Positions 15,635 to 24,193 of a stretch of DNA of 64,000 bases are shown here, piece by piece. The stretch is from the NCBI RefSeq assembly GCF_000687995.1, contig NZ_JIAC01000001.1:1736001-1800000 (forward strand). Reading direction: 5' to 3'. The translations under genes and the position numbers were made by a program. Source of the DNA: Selenomonas ruminantium AC2024. GTDB taxonomy: Bacteria > Bacillota > Negativicutes > Selenomonadales > Selenomonadaceae. Position 1 is the stretch's first letter, and each line of letters starts with the position of its first letter. The notes beneath the pieces are model-generated. The model did not search any database, was not told the DNA's origin, and saw only the letters and a program-made list of their open reading frames with translations.

Positions 15635-16519
15635 ATGTTTACAGCAGAAGATAAAGCCGCCATTTTAGTGGAGGCCCTGCCTTATATCCAGCAGTTCTAC
15701 GGCAAGACCATCGTCATAAAATACGGCGGCAATGCCATGATTAACGATGACCTCAAAGAAAAGGTCATGCAGGATATCGCCCTGATGAAATACGTCGGTA
15801 TCCGTCCCGTCATCGTTCATGGTGGCGGCCCAGATATCACGGGGTTCCTCAAAAAAGTTGGCAAGGAATCAGATTTTGTGGCAGGGCTTAGAGTCACCGA
15901 TGAAGAAACCATTGAGATTGCGGAAATGGTGCTCGACGGCAAGGTCAATTCCGAGATTGTCAATCTCCTGAACCGCCGCGGCGTAAGGGCTGTGGGGCTC
16001 AGCGGTAAGGATGCAGGGCTGATTAAGGCCCGCAAGAAACTGGCTACGGTTTACGAAGGCGAGGACACCAAAAAGGTGGATATCGGCTATGTCGGCGAAG
16101 TGGAGCAGGTGGACACAGGGATTCTCGAAGACCTGCTGAAACAGGGCTATGTGCCCATCATCGCGCCCATTGGTGTAGGCGATAACGGCGAGAGCTACAA
16201 CATCAACGCCGATTATGTGGCGGCAGAGATTGCCGGGGCGTTGCAGGCCGAAAAACTGCTGCTTTTGACGGATATCGAGGGGATTTATAAAGACTTTAAT
16301 GACAAGTCAAGTTTCATTTCCACCTTGCATCTGCCCGAGGCTAGGCAGTACATCAAAGAAGGCATTATCGCCGGAGGCATGATTCCCAAAGTGGAAGCCT
16401 GCCTGACGGCTTTGGAGCAGGGCGCAGGCAAGACCCATATCATTGACGGGCGGCTCGCACACTCCATTATCTTGGAAATCTTTACCTCCCGGGGCATTGG
16501 CACCCAGGTGGTGCGGTAA
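15635..16519 (+). CDS. argB: Acetylglutamate kinase
   Basis: Phosphorylates N-acetylglutamate, the second step of the pathway and the usual point of arginine feedback. The 294-residue amino acid kinase has 'IVIKYGGNAM' at the N-terminus, 'VHGGGPDI' (acetylglutamate loop), 'GLSGKDAGLI' and 'LLLLTDIEGIY'. The N-terminal helix before the kinase core ('AAILVEALPYIQQFYGKTI') is of the kind found in arginine-sensitive hexameric ArgB, so feedback control is plausible. AAGGAGGCAGG precedes the ATG. An ATGACAAGTCAA site lies within the gene at 16299-16310. Confidence 0.97.
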   Translation: MFTAEDKAAILVEALPYIQQFYGKTIVIKYGGNAMINDDLKEKVMQDIALMKYVGIRPVIVHGGGPDITGFLKKVGKESDFVAGLRVTDEETIEIAEMVLDGKVNSEIVNLLNRRGVRAVGLSGKDAGLIKARKKLATVYEGEDTKKVDIGYVGEVEQVDTGILEDLLKQGYVPIIAPIGVGDNGESYNINADYVAAEIAGALQAEKLLLLTDIEGIYKDFNDKSSFISTLHLPEARQYIKEGIIAGGMIPKVEACLTALEQGAGKTHIIDGRLAHSIILEIFTSRGIGTQVVR

Positions 16520-16530
16520 GGGGGCACAAT

Positions 16531-17733
16531 ATGCAGGAACAGGAAATTTTTGCGGAGGACCAGCAAAGCTATCTGCCGGTGTTTAACCGCTATAAAATCG
16601 TCCTCGACCACGGCGAAGGCGCTGAGGTTTGGGATATAAACGGCAAGAAATATCTGGACTTTTTGGGCGGCATTGCCGTAAATGTGCTGGGCCATAACAA
16701 CAAGGCCTTGGTACAGGCGGTGACGGAGCAGGCAGGAAAACTCATTCACTGCTCCAATCTCTACTACACCAAGCCACAGGCTGATGCGGCGGCCAAGCTC
16801 GTGAAGCTCAGCGGCCTCGATAAGGCATTCTTCGCCAACTCCGGCGCGGAAGCCAACGAAGGGGCCATCAAGATTGCCCGCAAGTATGGTTATAATATCA
16901 ATCCCGAAAAGACGGAAATCATCTCCGCCTGGGACAGCTTCCATGGCCGTACATTGGCTACGCTGACGGCTACGGGACAGACGCATTACCATGAAGGTTT
17001 GGGGCCATTGCCCGCAGGTTTCACCTATGTGCATTACAACGATATCGCCGAACTAGAAAGCAAAATCAGCGACAAGACGGCGGCAGTGATGCTTGAAACC
17101 ATTCAGGGCGAGGGCGGTGTGCATACACCGGATGGCGATTACCTCAAACAGGTCCGGGAACTCTGCGATAAGCATGGTGCCCTGCTGATTCTCGATGAAA
17201 TACAGGCAGGCATTGGCCGCAGCGGCAAGTTCTTCGCCTATGAGAATTACGGTATCAAACCGGATATCGTAACGTTGGCCAAAGGTTTGGCAGGTGGTGT
17301 GCCCATTGGTGCCTTTATCGTCACCGACAAGGTGGCGGCAGCCTTTAAGCCCGGTGACCATGGCACGACCTTCGGCGGCAATCCACTGGCCTGTGCGGCA
17401 GCCAATGTGGTACTCGATACGGTACCCAAAGATGAATTTTTGAAAAATATTCAGGCTGTAGGCAAATATTTTAAGGATAAATTGCAGGAATTAGCGAAAA
17501 AATATCCAAAATTTATTGTAGATGTGCGCGGTGAAGGCCTGATTTTGGGTGCTGAACTTGCCGGTTCCGAACATGGCCGGGATATCGTCAATGACTGTCT
17601 GGCCAAGGGGCTGATTATCAACTGCACGGCGGGCAAGGTTCTGCGCTTTATCCCGCCGCTCATCATCACCACAGCGCAGATTGATGAAGCATTTGCTGTA
17701 ATGGACGAAGTTATCGGCAAATACGCCGAATAA
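16531..17733 (+). CDS. argD: Acetylornithine aminotransferase
   Basis: PLP-dependent conversion of N-acetylglutamate semialdehyde to N-acetylornithine; 400 residues, class III aminotransferase. Key motifs are 'NSGAEANEGAIKIARKYG' (phosphate-binding loop), 'SFHGRTLATLTATGQ', 'LILDEIQAGIGRSGKFFAYE' with the pyridine-binding Asp, and 'VTLAKGLAGGVPIGAF' with the Schiff-base Lys near residue 251. It lies 11 bases after argB with GGGGG as ribosome binding site. A short AT-rich patch around 17440-17520 near the C-terminal domain is unlike its neighbours but leaves the frame intact. Confidence 0.97.
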   Translation: MQEQEIFAEDQQSYLPVFNRYKIVLDHGEGAEVWDINGKKYLDFLGGIAVNVLGHNNKALVQAVTEQAGKLIHCSNLYYTKPQADAAAKLVKLSGLDKAFFANSGAEANEGAIKIARKYGYNINPEKTEIISAWDSFHGRTLATLTATGQTHYHEGLGPLPAGFTYVHYNDIAELESKISDKTAAVMLETIQGEGGVHTPDGDYLKQVRELCDKHGALLILDEIQAGIGRSGKFFAYENYGIKPDIVTLAKGLAGGVPIGAFIVTDKVAAAFKPGDHGTTFGGNPLACAAANVVLDTVPKDEFLKNIQAVGKYFKDKLQELAKKYPKFIVDVRGEGLILGAELAGSEHGRDIVNDCLAKGLIINCTAGKVLRFIPPLIITTAQIDEAFAVMDEVIGKYAE

Positions 17734-17744
17734 GGGGGCTTTGG

Positions 17745-18674
17745 ATGTTAAAAGGACGCGATATGTTGTCCATCCACGATTTATCCGTGGATGAAGTACA
17801 GGAGATTCTGGCGCTGGCCCATGAACTCAAGGCCAAGCAGAAGGCAGGCATCGAACATCATCTCTTAAAGGGCAAGACCCTGGGCATGATTTTTGAAAAG
17901 TCTTCCACGCGAACCAGAGTTTCGTTTGAAGCTGGCATGTACCAGCTCGGCGGGCAGGCACTCTTCCTCTCGAACCGCGATTTGCAGCTGGGACGCGGCG
18001 AACCCATTAAGGATACGGCACGCGTGCTGTCGCGCTATCTGGACGGCATTATGATTCGTACCTACGGTCATGACCGTGTGGAAGAACTGGCAAAATACGC
18101 CGATATTCCGGTCATCAATGCCCTGACGGATTTACTCCATCCCTGTCAGGTGCTCACGGACCTCTTAACCATTCAGGAGCATAAGGGCAAGAACCTCAAG
18201 GGCCTCAAAATGGCTTATGTGGGCGATGGCAACAACATGACCAACTCCTACATGTATGGCTGCGCCAAGGCCGGTATGACCTTTGTGGCGGCTACGCCGG
18301 CAGATTACAAGCCGGATGCTACAGTGACCAAGCAGGCAAAAGAAGATGCCAAACTCACGGGCGCCAGCATTGAGCTCGTAACCGACCCGGTAGAAGCCGT
18401 CACGGGTGCCGATATCGTGGTTACGGATACCTGGGCCAGCATGGGACAGGAAGACGAACACGATGCGCGCAAGAAAATCTTTGCCCCCTATCAGGTCAAC
18501 AAGGAGCTTATGGCACATGCGGACAAGCGGGCCATCGTAATGCACTGCCTGCCGGCTTACCGCGGTGAGGAAATCACCGAGGAAGTCTTAGAGGCCAATG
18601 CCCATGTGATTTTTGACGAAGCAGAAAACCGCCTCCATACCCAGAAAGCCATTATGGCACTGACTATGGGCTAA
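17745..18674 (+). CDS. argF: Ornithine carbamoyltransferase
   Basis: Joins ornithine and carbamoyl phosphate to give citrulline. The 309-residue protein has 'FEKSSTRTRVSFE' (carbamoyl-phosphate binding SxRTR), 'HPCQVLTDLLT', 'VTDTWASMGQEDE' (ornithine loop) and 'MHCLPAYRGEEITEE' with the catalytic Cys. The ATG at 17745 has GGGGGC upstream; an in-frame ATG at 17763 is a possible alternative start. The biosynthetic context favours argF over catabolic arcB. It lies 11 bases after argD. Confidence 0.96.
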   Translation: MLKGRDMLSIHDLSVDEVQEILALAHELKAKQKAGIEHHLLKGKTLGMIFEKSSTRTRVSFEAGMYQLGGQALFLSNRDLQLGRGEPIKDTARVLSRYLDGIMIRTYGHDRVEELAKYADIPVINALTDLLHPCQVLTDLLTIQEHKGKNLKGLKMAYVGDGNNMTNSYMYGCAKAGMTFVAATPADYKPDATVTKQAKEDAKLTGASIELVTDPVEAVTGADIVVTDTWASMGQEDEHDARKKIFAPYQVNKELMAHADKRAIVMHCLPAYRGEEITEEVLEANAHVIFDEAENRLHTQKAIMALTMG

Positions 18675-18713
18675 GGCGATTATAGATTTTAGAAGTGGAA
18701 AGGAAGTAATATT

Positions 18714-19928
18714 ATGGCTAAACAGATTAAAAAAGTAGTTCTGGCTTACTCCGGTGGTCTTGATACCTCCGTTATCATTCCTTGGCTCAAGGAAAATTAT
18801 GATGGCTGCGAAGTTATCGCCTGCTGCGCTGATGTAGGTCAGGGCGATGAACTGGATGCCGTGCATGACAAGGCGCTGAAATCCGGTGCTTCCAAGGTAT
18901 ATATCGCTGATCTCAAGGAAGAATTCCTCAAGGAATATGTATGGCCGACGCTCAAAGCTGGTGCTGTTTACGAAGACAAGTACCTGCTCGGTACGTCCTT
19001 TGCCCGTCCGATTATTGCCAAGAAGCTGGTGGAAATCGCTAAGCAGGAAGGCGCGGATGCTATTGCTCACGGCGCTACCGGCAAGGGCAATGACCAGGTT
19101 CGTTTCGAACTGACCGTTAAGGCTTTGGCTCCGAACATCACGCTGATTGCTCCGTGGCGTGAATGGGACCTCGATTCCCGTTCTGCCGAAATCGAATATG
19201 CCAAGAAGCATGATATCCCCATTGCTACGGATAACAAGACCTATTCCATGGACAGAAACATCTGGCATCTGTCCCATGAAGGCGCTGACCTGGAAGACCC
19301 GGCCAATGAACCGAAAGACAGCATGTTCCTGATTTCCAAGGCTCCGCAGGATGCTCCGGATAAACCCGAATATGTGACGATTGACTTTGAAAAGGGCGAA
19401 CCGGTTGCTGTCAATGGCAAGAAACTCGGCGCGGTAGAACTGCTGACCGAACTCAACGAAATCGGTGCGCGCAATGGTGTGGGCATCGTGGATATCTGCG
19501 AAAACCGTCTGGTGGGCATGAAGTCCCGCGGCGTGTATGAGAATCCGGGCGGCTCTCTGCTCTACTATGCACATCGTGAACTGGAATACCTCTGCCTTGA
19601 CCGCAGCACCTACCATTACAAACAGCAGGTTGGCATCCGCTATGCTGAACTCGTTTATGATGGCATGTGGTTCTGCCAGCTGCGTGAAGCACTGGATGCT
19701 TTCGTAAACAGCACGCAGCAGACCGTTACCGGTCAGGTTAAACTCAAACTCTACAAGGGCAATATCATTTCTGCAGGTGCAACTTCCCCGTACTCTCTCT
19801 ATAGCCAGGAATTTGTAACCTTTGAACATGATGATGTGTACAACCAGGCTGATGCTACGGGCTTTATCAACCTGTTCGGCCTGCCGCTCAAAGTTCGTGC
19901 CCTGATGCAGGAGAAGACGGGTAAATGA
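18714..19928 (+). CDS. argG: Argininosuccinate synthase
   Basis: ATP-dependent joining of citrulline and aspartate. The 404-residue protein has the N-type ATP pyrophosphatase loop '[17 protein letters not shown]' at residues 8-24, '[13 protein letters not shown]' (near 118-130), and '[17 protein letters not shown]' close to the C-terminus. Length is standard for the bacterial short form. AAGGAAGT precedes the ATG. The final codons overlap the argH start by 4 bases (ATGA), so the last two steps of the pathway are translationally coupled. Codon use looks optimised relative to the rest of the operon, suggesting high expression. Confidence 0.97.
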   Translation: MAKQIKKVVLAYSGGLDTSVIIPWLKENYDGCEVIACCADVGQGDELDAVHDKALKSGASKVYIADLKEEFLKEYVWPTLKAGAVYEDKYLLGTSFARPIIAKKLVEIAKQEGADAIAHGATGKGNDQVRFELTVKALAPNITLIAPWREWDLDSRSAEIEYAKKHDIPIATDNKTYSMDRNIWHLSHEGADLEDPANEPKDSMFLISKAPQDAPDKPEYVTIDFEKGEPVAVNGKKLGAVELLTELNEIGARNGVGIVDICENRLVGMKSRGVYENPGGSLLYYAHRELEYLCLDRSTYHYKQQVGIRYAELVYDGMWFCQLREALDAFVNSTQQTVTGQVKLKLYKGNIISAGATSPYSLYSQEFVTFEHDDVYNQADATGFINLFGLPLKVRALMQEKTGK

Positions 19929-21343
19929 GTGAGGCCATGTGGGGAGGCCGTTTCACCAAGACCGTAGATGAAATGGTCAACGAATTCCAGGCCTCCATAA
20001 ACTTTGACAAACGCATGTATCACGAAGATATTGCCGGCTCCATTGCCCATGCCATTATGCTGGCAAAGTGCGGCATTATCTCCGATGATGACTGCGGGGC
20101 CATTCTGCAGGGCTTAAAGGATATCGAAGCGCAGATTGAAGCCGGGGAGTTTGACTTTTCGGTGGATTTGGAAGATATCCACATGAATATCGAAAAGCGG
20201 CTGACCGAGGCCATTGGCGAAGCTGGCGGGCGTCTCCATACAGCCCGCAGCCGCAATGACCAGGTGGCACTCGATACGCATATGTACATCCGCCGCGAAG
20301 TAGTGGCCGTGCAGAAAGAAATCATCAACCTGCAGGAAGCCTTGCTCGAAACGGCCAAGAAGAATCAGGATGTGATTATGCCCGGTTACACGCATCTACA
20401 GCGGGCACAGCCGATTCTCTTTGCCCATCACCTGATGGCCTATTTCGGCATGCTTTCCCGTGACTATGCACGATTCAGCGGTGTTTACCAGCGGGCGGAT
20501 ATCATGCCGCTGGGCGCGGGCGCACTTGCCGGAACCACTTTCCCGATTGACCGGGAGCTTGTGGCCAAGCAGCTGAACTTCGAGCAGATTTACTCGAACA
20601 GTTTGGATGCGGTCAGTGACCGGGACTACATCATGGAATTCCTGTCGGCGGCCAGCATTTTGATGGTACATCTTTCCCGCTTGTCGGAAGAAACCATCCT
20701 TTGGTGCAGCCGTGAGTTCTCTTTTGTGGAACTTGATGATGCCCATTGCACGGGCTCGTCCATGATGCCGCAGAAGAAGAACCCAGATGTTTCCGAACTC
20801 GTGCGTGGCAAGACGGGCCGGGTAATCGGCCACCTGATGGCCATGCTGACCACGGTCAAAGGTTTGCCGCTGGCCTATAACAAGGACCTGCAGGAGGACA
20901 AGGAAGGCATCTTTGACGCCATCGACACGGTGAAATTCAGTCTGGGGGTCTATGCCCAGCTTATCCGTGGCATGAAGGTCAAGAAAGATGTCATGCGCAA
21001 GGCGGTAGAGGAGGACTTCTCCAATGCGACTGACCTTGCCGACTATCTGGTAAAGAAGGGCATGCCTTTCCGTCAGGCCCATGCGGTATCCGGTACGGCA
21101 GTGCACAAATGCATTGCCGAGGGCAAATATCTTGCCGATATGACCCTGCCGGAACTGCAGGAACTCTCGCCGCTCTTTGAGGCCGACATTGCCGAAGCCT
21201 TGAAGCCTGAGACCTGCGTCAACCAGCGCATTTCCTTGGGCGGTACGTCAACGGAGCAGGTCAAACTGCAGCTGACCGCCGCACAGGAGCTTATCGACGC
21301 TGAAAAAAAGACCAATACGAATTTGACCAGTCAACAAATATAA
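19925..21343 (+). CDS. argH: Argininosuccinate lyase
   Basis: Final step of arginine synthesis, releasing fumarate. The 472-residue protein belongs to the fumarase/aspartase superfamily and has '[17 protein letters not shown]' at the start, '[15 protein letters not shown]', '[18 protein letters not shown]', and the signature loop '[19 protein letters not shown]' with the catalytic Ser. The C-terminal 'NLTSQQI' tail is encoded across a TTGACCAGTCAA site at 21323-21334, so one copy of the iterated palindrome lies in the last codons. The operon ends here; a terminator hairpin is found 155 bases downstream. Confidence 0.97.
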   Translation: MSEAMWGGRFTKTVDEMVNEFQASINFDKRMYHEDIAGSIAHAIMLAKCGIISDDDCGAILQGLKDIEAQIEAGEFDFSVDLEDIHMNIEKRLTEAIGEAGGRLHTARSRNDQVALDTHMYIRREVVAVQKEIINLQEALLETAKKNQDVIMPGYTHLQRAQPILFAHHLMAYFGMLSRDYARFSGVYQRADIMPLGAGALAGTTFPIDRELVAKQLNFEQIYSNSLDAVSDRDYIMEFLSAASILMVHLSRLSEETILWCSREFSFVELDDAHCTGSSMMPQKKNPDVSELVRGKTGRVIGHLMAMLTTVKGLPLAYNKDLQEDKEGIFDAIDTVKFSLGVYAQLIRGMKVKKDVMRKAVEEDFSNATDLADYLVKKGMPFRQAHAVSGTAVHKCIAEGKYLADMTLPELQELSPLFEADIAEALKPETCVNQRISLGGTSTEQVKLQLTAAQELIDAEKKTNTNLTSQQI

Positions 21344-21497
21344 GCCTGTTATAGGTTTGTATATCTTATCATAACCCCTTATAAATCAAGGGGGGACAGG
21401 TGAACCTATAGGTAAAGTTTTATAATTTTATATCATTTTTTGTGTTGGTGGCACTACACTGGCACTACATAGTTTGGGTTCAGGAAGGGTATTTATA

Positions 21498-21529
21498 ATG
21501 GTCTGTCACAATGTGGCAGGCCATTTTTA
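21498..21529 (+). terminator. Rho-independent terminator after arg operon
   Basis: A 12-bp stem (21498-21509 with 21513-21524, two G-U pairs, 3-base loop) is followed by T5 within TTTTTATTTT. Between argH and this hairpin are a CCCCTT/AAGGGG hairpin and a tandem GGCACTACA repeat (near 21450-21470); no gene is seen there. Confidence 0.7.
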
Positions 21530-21540
21530 TTTTGGAAAAG

Positions 21541-22210
21541 CTTTCCCCACCCAGCGGCGTTCCTGCTTTGGTGGACAGCTGCGCATTTGACATGTCAATT
21601 CTGATATTGGTATACCTTAATCAAAAGGTATTGCGCAGGGAAGGGCTTCGGGACGTGCTGCGCACCTTCCGCTCGTTACAATCCGGCCATCGCAGGCCGC
21701 AGCCTTGTCGGTCATTCGTGGCAGCGAGGGGGACGGCAATGAGGGCAGGGGGCTTGGCAGCCCTCCCTGCGGTCGGGACGACTACGGCGGCCAGCGAGAG
21801 CGGAGTGGGATAACTCGCGCCGCCGTACCCCCTGCCCTCATTGCCTAGTGCTGACCAGATGGAGTAGTGGAAGCCTGCTCGTCGTTTATGCGTATTCGGT
21901 TTGTGTCCGGCTGCTCGGGTGGGCAGGTGCCCTGTCCACTTCGCAGCAGACACTTTCCGGCTTTGAAGGCGGGCGGCGGTCGGACTGTGCGGCTGCCTTC
22001 CAGCGGCGTTCCAGTCGTCAGTCTCCAGCCCCTGCGGGTGCTCAAGTCTTCGCACTATTCCCGCAGGGGTTGGAACCTTCCTCCTTCCAGCACTTAGTCA
22101 TTCCGCCTTACAGACCACCGCCGGGCATAGATTGTCACTGGTACGCGTGTCCGTTGCTTTTGGTGGACAGCTGCGCTGTCCACGTCAGCACCGACACGGG
22201 GGAAGTACAA
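21541..22210. repeat. Large GC-rich structured intergenic element
   Basis: About 670 bases without a credible gene, much richer in G+C than the small genes to its right. An 18-bp direct repeat (TTTGGTGGACAGCTGCGC) at 21567-21584 and 22159-22176 bounds most of it. Inside are an 18-bp perfect inverted repeat (21735-21752 with 21828-21845) enclosing a second TACGGCGG/CCGCCGTA pair, a 14-bp stem (22025-22038 with 22060-22073, one G-U), and a GTGGACAGC/GCTGTCCAC hairpin near 22163-22183. A CCAGCGGCGTTCC motif occurs at 21551 and 22000. Open frames across it are low-complexity and overlap on both strands. It may be a structured RNA or an inserted non-coding element. Confidence 0.6.
21587..21598. 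repeat. Iterated palindrome TTGACATGTCAA
   Basis: A perfect copy placed just after the first copy of the 18-bp direct repeat, in the context GCATTTGACATGTCAATT. The same GCATTTGAC lead-in is shared with the copies at 23906 and 24704. Confidence 0.8.
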
Positions 22211-22213
22211 AAA

Positions 22214-22262
22214 TTGGCATAGACAATTATTGATAGATATGTTAATATAACAACTATCAATA
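22214..22262 (+). promoter_or_regulatory. Possible promoter with operator-like inverted repeat
   Basis: TTGGCA at 22214-22219 and TATGTT at 22238-22243 (18-base spacer) form a plausible promoter. TATTGATAG at 22228-22236 and CTATCAATA at 22254-22262 are perfect 9-bp inverted arms with a 17-base gap that straddle the -10 region. That arrangement suggests a repressor operator upstream of the gene at 22283. Confidence 0.4.
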
Positions 22263-22282
22263 GTAATAGGAGATGTATATTT

Positions 22283-22654
22283 ATGCCAACAAATTTTCCA
22301 GTGAATTTCTTTAGTTTTTTGGACAAAAATGATTATGTGTATGACCATGAGGCTGTAGAAGGTAGCTTAGATGATGTTACAGGGGATGCTTTTGCAGGCG
22401 AATTAGTGGTGTGGAAACAAAATCCATCTGAACCTGTTTTAGTTGCGCAGAGTGTAAGTGGTATTTTTGGAGCTATTGCAGCTAATTATAGAGCTGGTTC
22501 TATGGACTACGAAACGGCCGTAACATTGCTAGCTGCACTTGAAAGCGATTTGCCGGAACACTTCTATGAAGAACATGCTGATGAAATAGAAGAAATATTA
22601 AAACCAGAACGCTATCAGCGGTTTGTTGAAAGCAATTATAGCTTTGCAGAATAA
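22283..22654 (+). CDS. Small acidic protein, unknown function
   Basis: A 123-residue soluble acidic protein with no recognised family. The N-terminus 'MPTNFPVNFFSFLDKNDYVYDH' is aromatic, the middle has 'VAQSVSGIFGAIAANYRAGSM', and the C-terminus is a run of Glu-rich helix ('EEHADEIEEILKPERYQRF'). Support for a real gene comes from AGGAG at 22268-22272, the promoter-operator arrangement upstream and a terminator after the stop. Base composition is more AT-rich than the arg operon, suggesting a separate origin. It stands alone between two non-coding elements. Confidence 0.65.
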   Translation: MPTNFPVNFFSFLDKNDYVYDHEAVEGSLDDVTGDAFAGELVVWKQNPSEPVLVAQSVSGIFGAIAANYRAGSMDYETAVTLLAALESDLPEHFYEEHADEIEEILKPERYQRFVESNYSFAE

Positions 22655-22670
22655 GAAACTTTAATAACGA

Positions 22671-22699
22671 GAGACAAGTCAAATGGCTTGTCTTTTTTT
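22671..22699 (+). terminator. Rho-independent terminator
   Basis: GACAAG at 22673-22678 pairs with CTTGTC at 22687-22692 over an 8-base loop, followed by T7. It ends the 22283 gene. Confidence 0.75.
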
Positions 22700-22818
22700 G
22701 TGCCTGTAAATATGTTTGCTGTAATGGATTAAACCATATCAAATGTATGATTTAATGGAACTTTAACTAATGCAAAGATGGTATTCTAAAGCCATGTTAT
22801 TCAGGAGGGTTTGGTTAC

Positions 22819-23568
22819 ATGGGGCGAAAGAGAGCGAACCACTCGTTGCTGGGGCGCAACTTAATGGATTATTTCAAATGCGAAAATGTCAATTTGTTGT
22901 ATCAGTTAAGGTCAGATTGCCTGCCTCCAATTCCCAAAAGAGGCGTAACGGATAAACTGGCTGCCGAAATTCTGGGATACAATCGCCCAGATTATATCGC
23001 ACTTATCAGTATGCGTGACCGCAAGGACGTGACTTTTTCCACAGTTGAGGCTTTTGCCCAGCGTTTGCGGGTGCCTCTGCCCGTTCTATTTGTCCGGAGC
23101 TGTCAGACGATTATTTATGGGTATTATCAGGAGATTTTGCGTGATGGCAACTTGCCGCAGACATTCAAAGCGGAGGCATATCTGAAAAATTTTGCGACAA
23201 ACATTAAACGTACCCTTAAAGAAAATAGATGGGAAATCCAGAGGCTTTACAGTATTAGCCTCTGGGAAAATCGTACCTTTAGCGTACGGGAAATGGCGCG
23301 TTGCCAGTCTTTTGATGACTCTTTTGAGTTTTTGGGCAAGCGTACCACTGGTGGGCTTTTGCGCCGGGTGGAAGTTCCCCAGCATACTCAGGTGGGCAAT
23401 GCCGTGCCACCGCTTTTGGCTAGAGCTGTGGCCATGGAAATTGTCAAGGTGCTGGAAGCAGCAAAGCCGCAGGAAGAAACGTCAGATAGCAAATGTACTT
23501 ATCCAGAACTGAACGTAGACCGGAATAATGTCTGCCTTGTTATGGATAAAAAGAAAGTTACGGCATAA
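22819..23568 (+). CDS. Chimeric protein: XRE-like N-terminus with C5-methyltransferase C-terminal tail
   Basis: A 249-residue protein that does not fit one family. Residues about 44-92 ('DKLAAEILGYNRPDYIALI' to 'FAQRLRVPLPVLF') resemble an XRE-type helix-turn-helix. Residues about 153-210 ('FSVREMARCQSFDDSFEFLG' and 'QVGNAVPPLLARAVAMEI') match the late motifs IX-X of DNA (cytosine-5) methyltransferases. The motifs needed for methylation are absent: no SAM-binding FxGxG, no Pro-Cys catalytic loop, no ENV. It cannot be an active methyltransferase alone. AGGAGGGT 8 bases before the ATG supports the start. It may be a degraded fusion or a protein that borrowed the tail. Confidence 0.65.
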   Translation: MGRKRANHSLLGRNLMDYFKCENVNLLYQLRSDCLPPIPKRGVTDKLAAEILGYNRPDYIALISMRDRKDVTFSTVEAFAQRLRVPLPVLFVRSCQTIIYGYYQEILRDGNLPQTFKAEAYLKNFATNIKRTLKENRWEIQRLYSISLWENRTFSVREMARCQSFDDSFEFLGKRTTGGLLRRVEVPQHTQVGNAVPPLLARAVAMEIVKVLEAAKPQEETSDSKCTYPELNVDRNNVCLVMDKKKVTA

Positions 23569-23590
23569 AAACGAGGGTTTCGTAATAACA

Positions 23591-23620
23591 AAAGGGCGAC
23601 CACAGATGGCCGCCCTTTTT
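23591..23620. terminator. Bidirectional terminator
   Basis: AAAGGGCGACC at 23591-23601 pairs with GGCCGCCCTTT at 23608-23618 (one mismatch), with T5 on the right and an A-rich left side. It separates the + strand chimeric gene from the converging minus-strand gene. Confidence 0.75.
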
Positions 23621-23628
23621 GCGTAGAT

Positions 23629-23847
23629 TTAATATAGGTTACCTGTTTCAATATAGTTTGCGAGAGCCTCTGCGGGATAGCCCACAAATGGTTCCCATAT
23701 TACAACACATTTGCCAGGATGCAGGAGGCTATCCTCTTTCATGTAGTCGTCCGGGAAATCCCGCAGGAACTGCACGGGGTCAGCTGGGAAATCATCAGCT
23801 CCAGCATTGCAGGTTAATTCATTGCAACGAAATTCTCTATCTATCAT
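23629..23847 (-). CDS. Small acidic protein (72 aa), unknown function
   Basis: A 72-residue protein with no recognised domain: 'CNAGADDFPADPVQFLRDFPDDY' (in part), then 'VVIWEPFVGYPAEALANYIE'. Three Cys residues are present in the N-terminal two-thirds. Support comes from a strong ribosome binding site on the minus strand (AAGGAGG, 6-7 bases before the ATG at 23847) and the shared terminator downstream. It is isolated and divergent from the small frame at 23980. A role linked to the neighbouring chimeric gene cannot be shown. Confidence 0.65.
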   Translation of the reverse strand: MIDREFRCNELTCNAGADDFPADPVQFLRDFPDDYMKEDSLLHPGKCVVIWEPFVGYPAEALANYIETGNLY

Positions 23848-23905
23848 AAGTCTGCCTCCTTGAAATTAGATTACCAGAAAATAAATTCATTATAGGCCCT
23901 TGCAT

Positions 23906-23917
23906 TTGACAGGTCAA
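23906..23917. repeat. Iterated palindrome variant TTGACAGGTCAA
   Basis: One TTGACnnGTCAA site with AG at the centre, preceded by GCAT as at 21587 and 24704. It lies about 60 bases upstream of the minus-strand gene's start codon, in its likely promoter region. Confidence 0.7.
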
Positions 23918-23924
23918 CTCCATA

Positions 23925-23953
23925 TTATAGGAACTGAAAGAACTTTCCTATAA
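23925..23953. promoter_or_regulatory. Inverted repeat in intergenic region
   Basis: TTATAGGAA at 23925-23933 and TTCCTATAA at 23945-23953 are perfect 9-bp arms, 11 bases apart. No T-run follows, so it is more like an operator than a terminator. It lies between the minus-strand gene at 23629 and the small + strand frame at 23980. Confidence 0.4.
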
Positions 23954-23979
23954 CAAACCTAACTGAATACATATCGGAA

Positions 23980-24141
23980 ATGACATTTTTGTTTTGGTAT
24001 CTACGCAGGCATGCGTTAGATATATATTTGGGTTGTCATTCCGCAAGAGGGCCGCAGGGTGACAATCCGGAAATTGCGGACGATGACCTGCTTTCCATTG
24101 GAAAGAAACTTATACAGGAACTAAGGCGGTTTGAAAAGTAA
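23980..24141 (+). CDS. Possible small gene or 3' remnant (53 aa)
   Basis: An open frame of 53 residues with a coding-like C-terminal half ('GDNPEIADDDLLSIGKKLIQ' then 'ELRRFEK'), ending 3 bases before a strong terminator hairpin. The N-terminus (MTFLFWYLRRH) is less convincing and lacks a clear ribosome binding site. Two readings are possible: a genuine small gene, or the tail of a larger gene lost when the upstream DNA was rearranged. The terminator right after the stop codon is the main argument that the frame is or was translated. Confidence 0.35.
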   Translation: MTFLFWYLRRHALDIYLGCHSARGPQGDNPEIADDDLLSIGKKLIQELRRFEK

Positions 24142-24144
24142 AGC

Positions 24145-24193
24145 AAGGTGGGCGGCTGATTGGTCAATCTGACCGGTCAGCCGCCCGCCTTTT
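24145..24193 (+). terminator. Strong terminator hairpin
   Basis: An 18-bp stem (24147-24164 with 24172-24189, including three G-U pairs in RNA) closes a 7-base loop and runs into T4. The right arm contains CTGACCGGTCAG at 24169-24180, one of the TGACnnGTCA palindromes. The following 230 bases up to 24400 show no gene. Confidence 0.75.

Noticed and set aside
18588-19829. 413-codon minus-strand open frame opposite argG
   Set aside because: Antisense shadow of argG, which is intact and unambiguous.
21440-21475. Tandem GGCACTACA repeat after argH as an integration attachment site
   Set aside because: Only two short copies, no integrase or tRNA gene beside it, and no matching second site found in the window.
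21621-22055. 144-codon minus-strand open frame in the GC-rich intergenic region
   Set aside because: It crosses both arms of long inverted repeats, has no ribosome binding site and reads as low-complexity Ala/Pro/Arg sequence.
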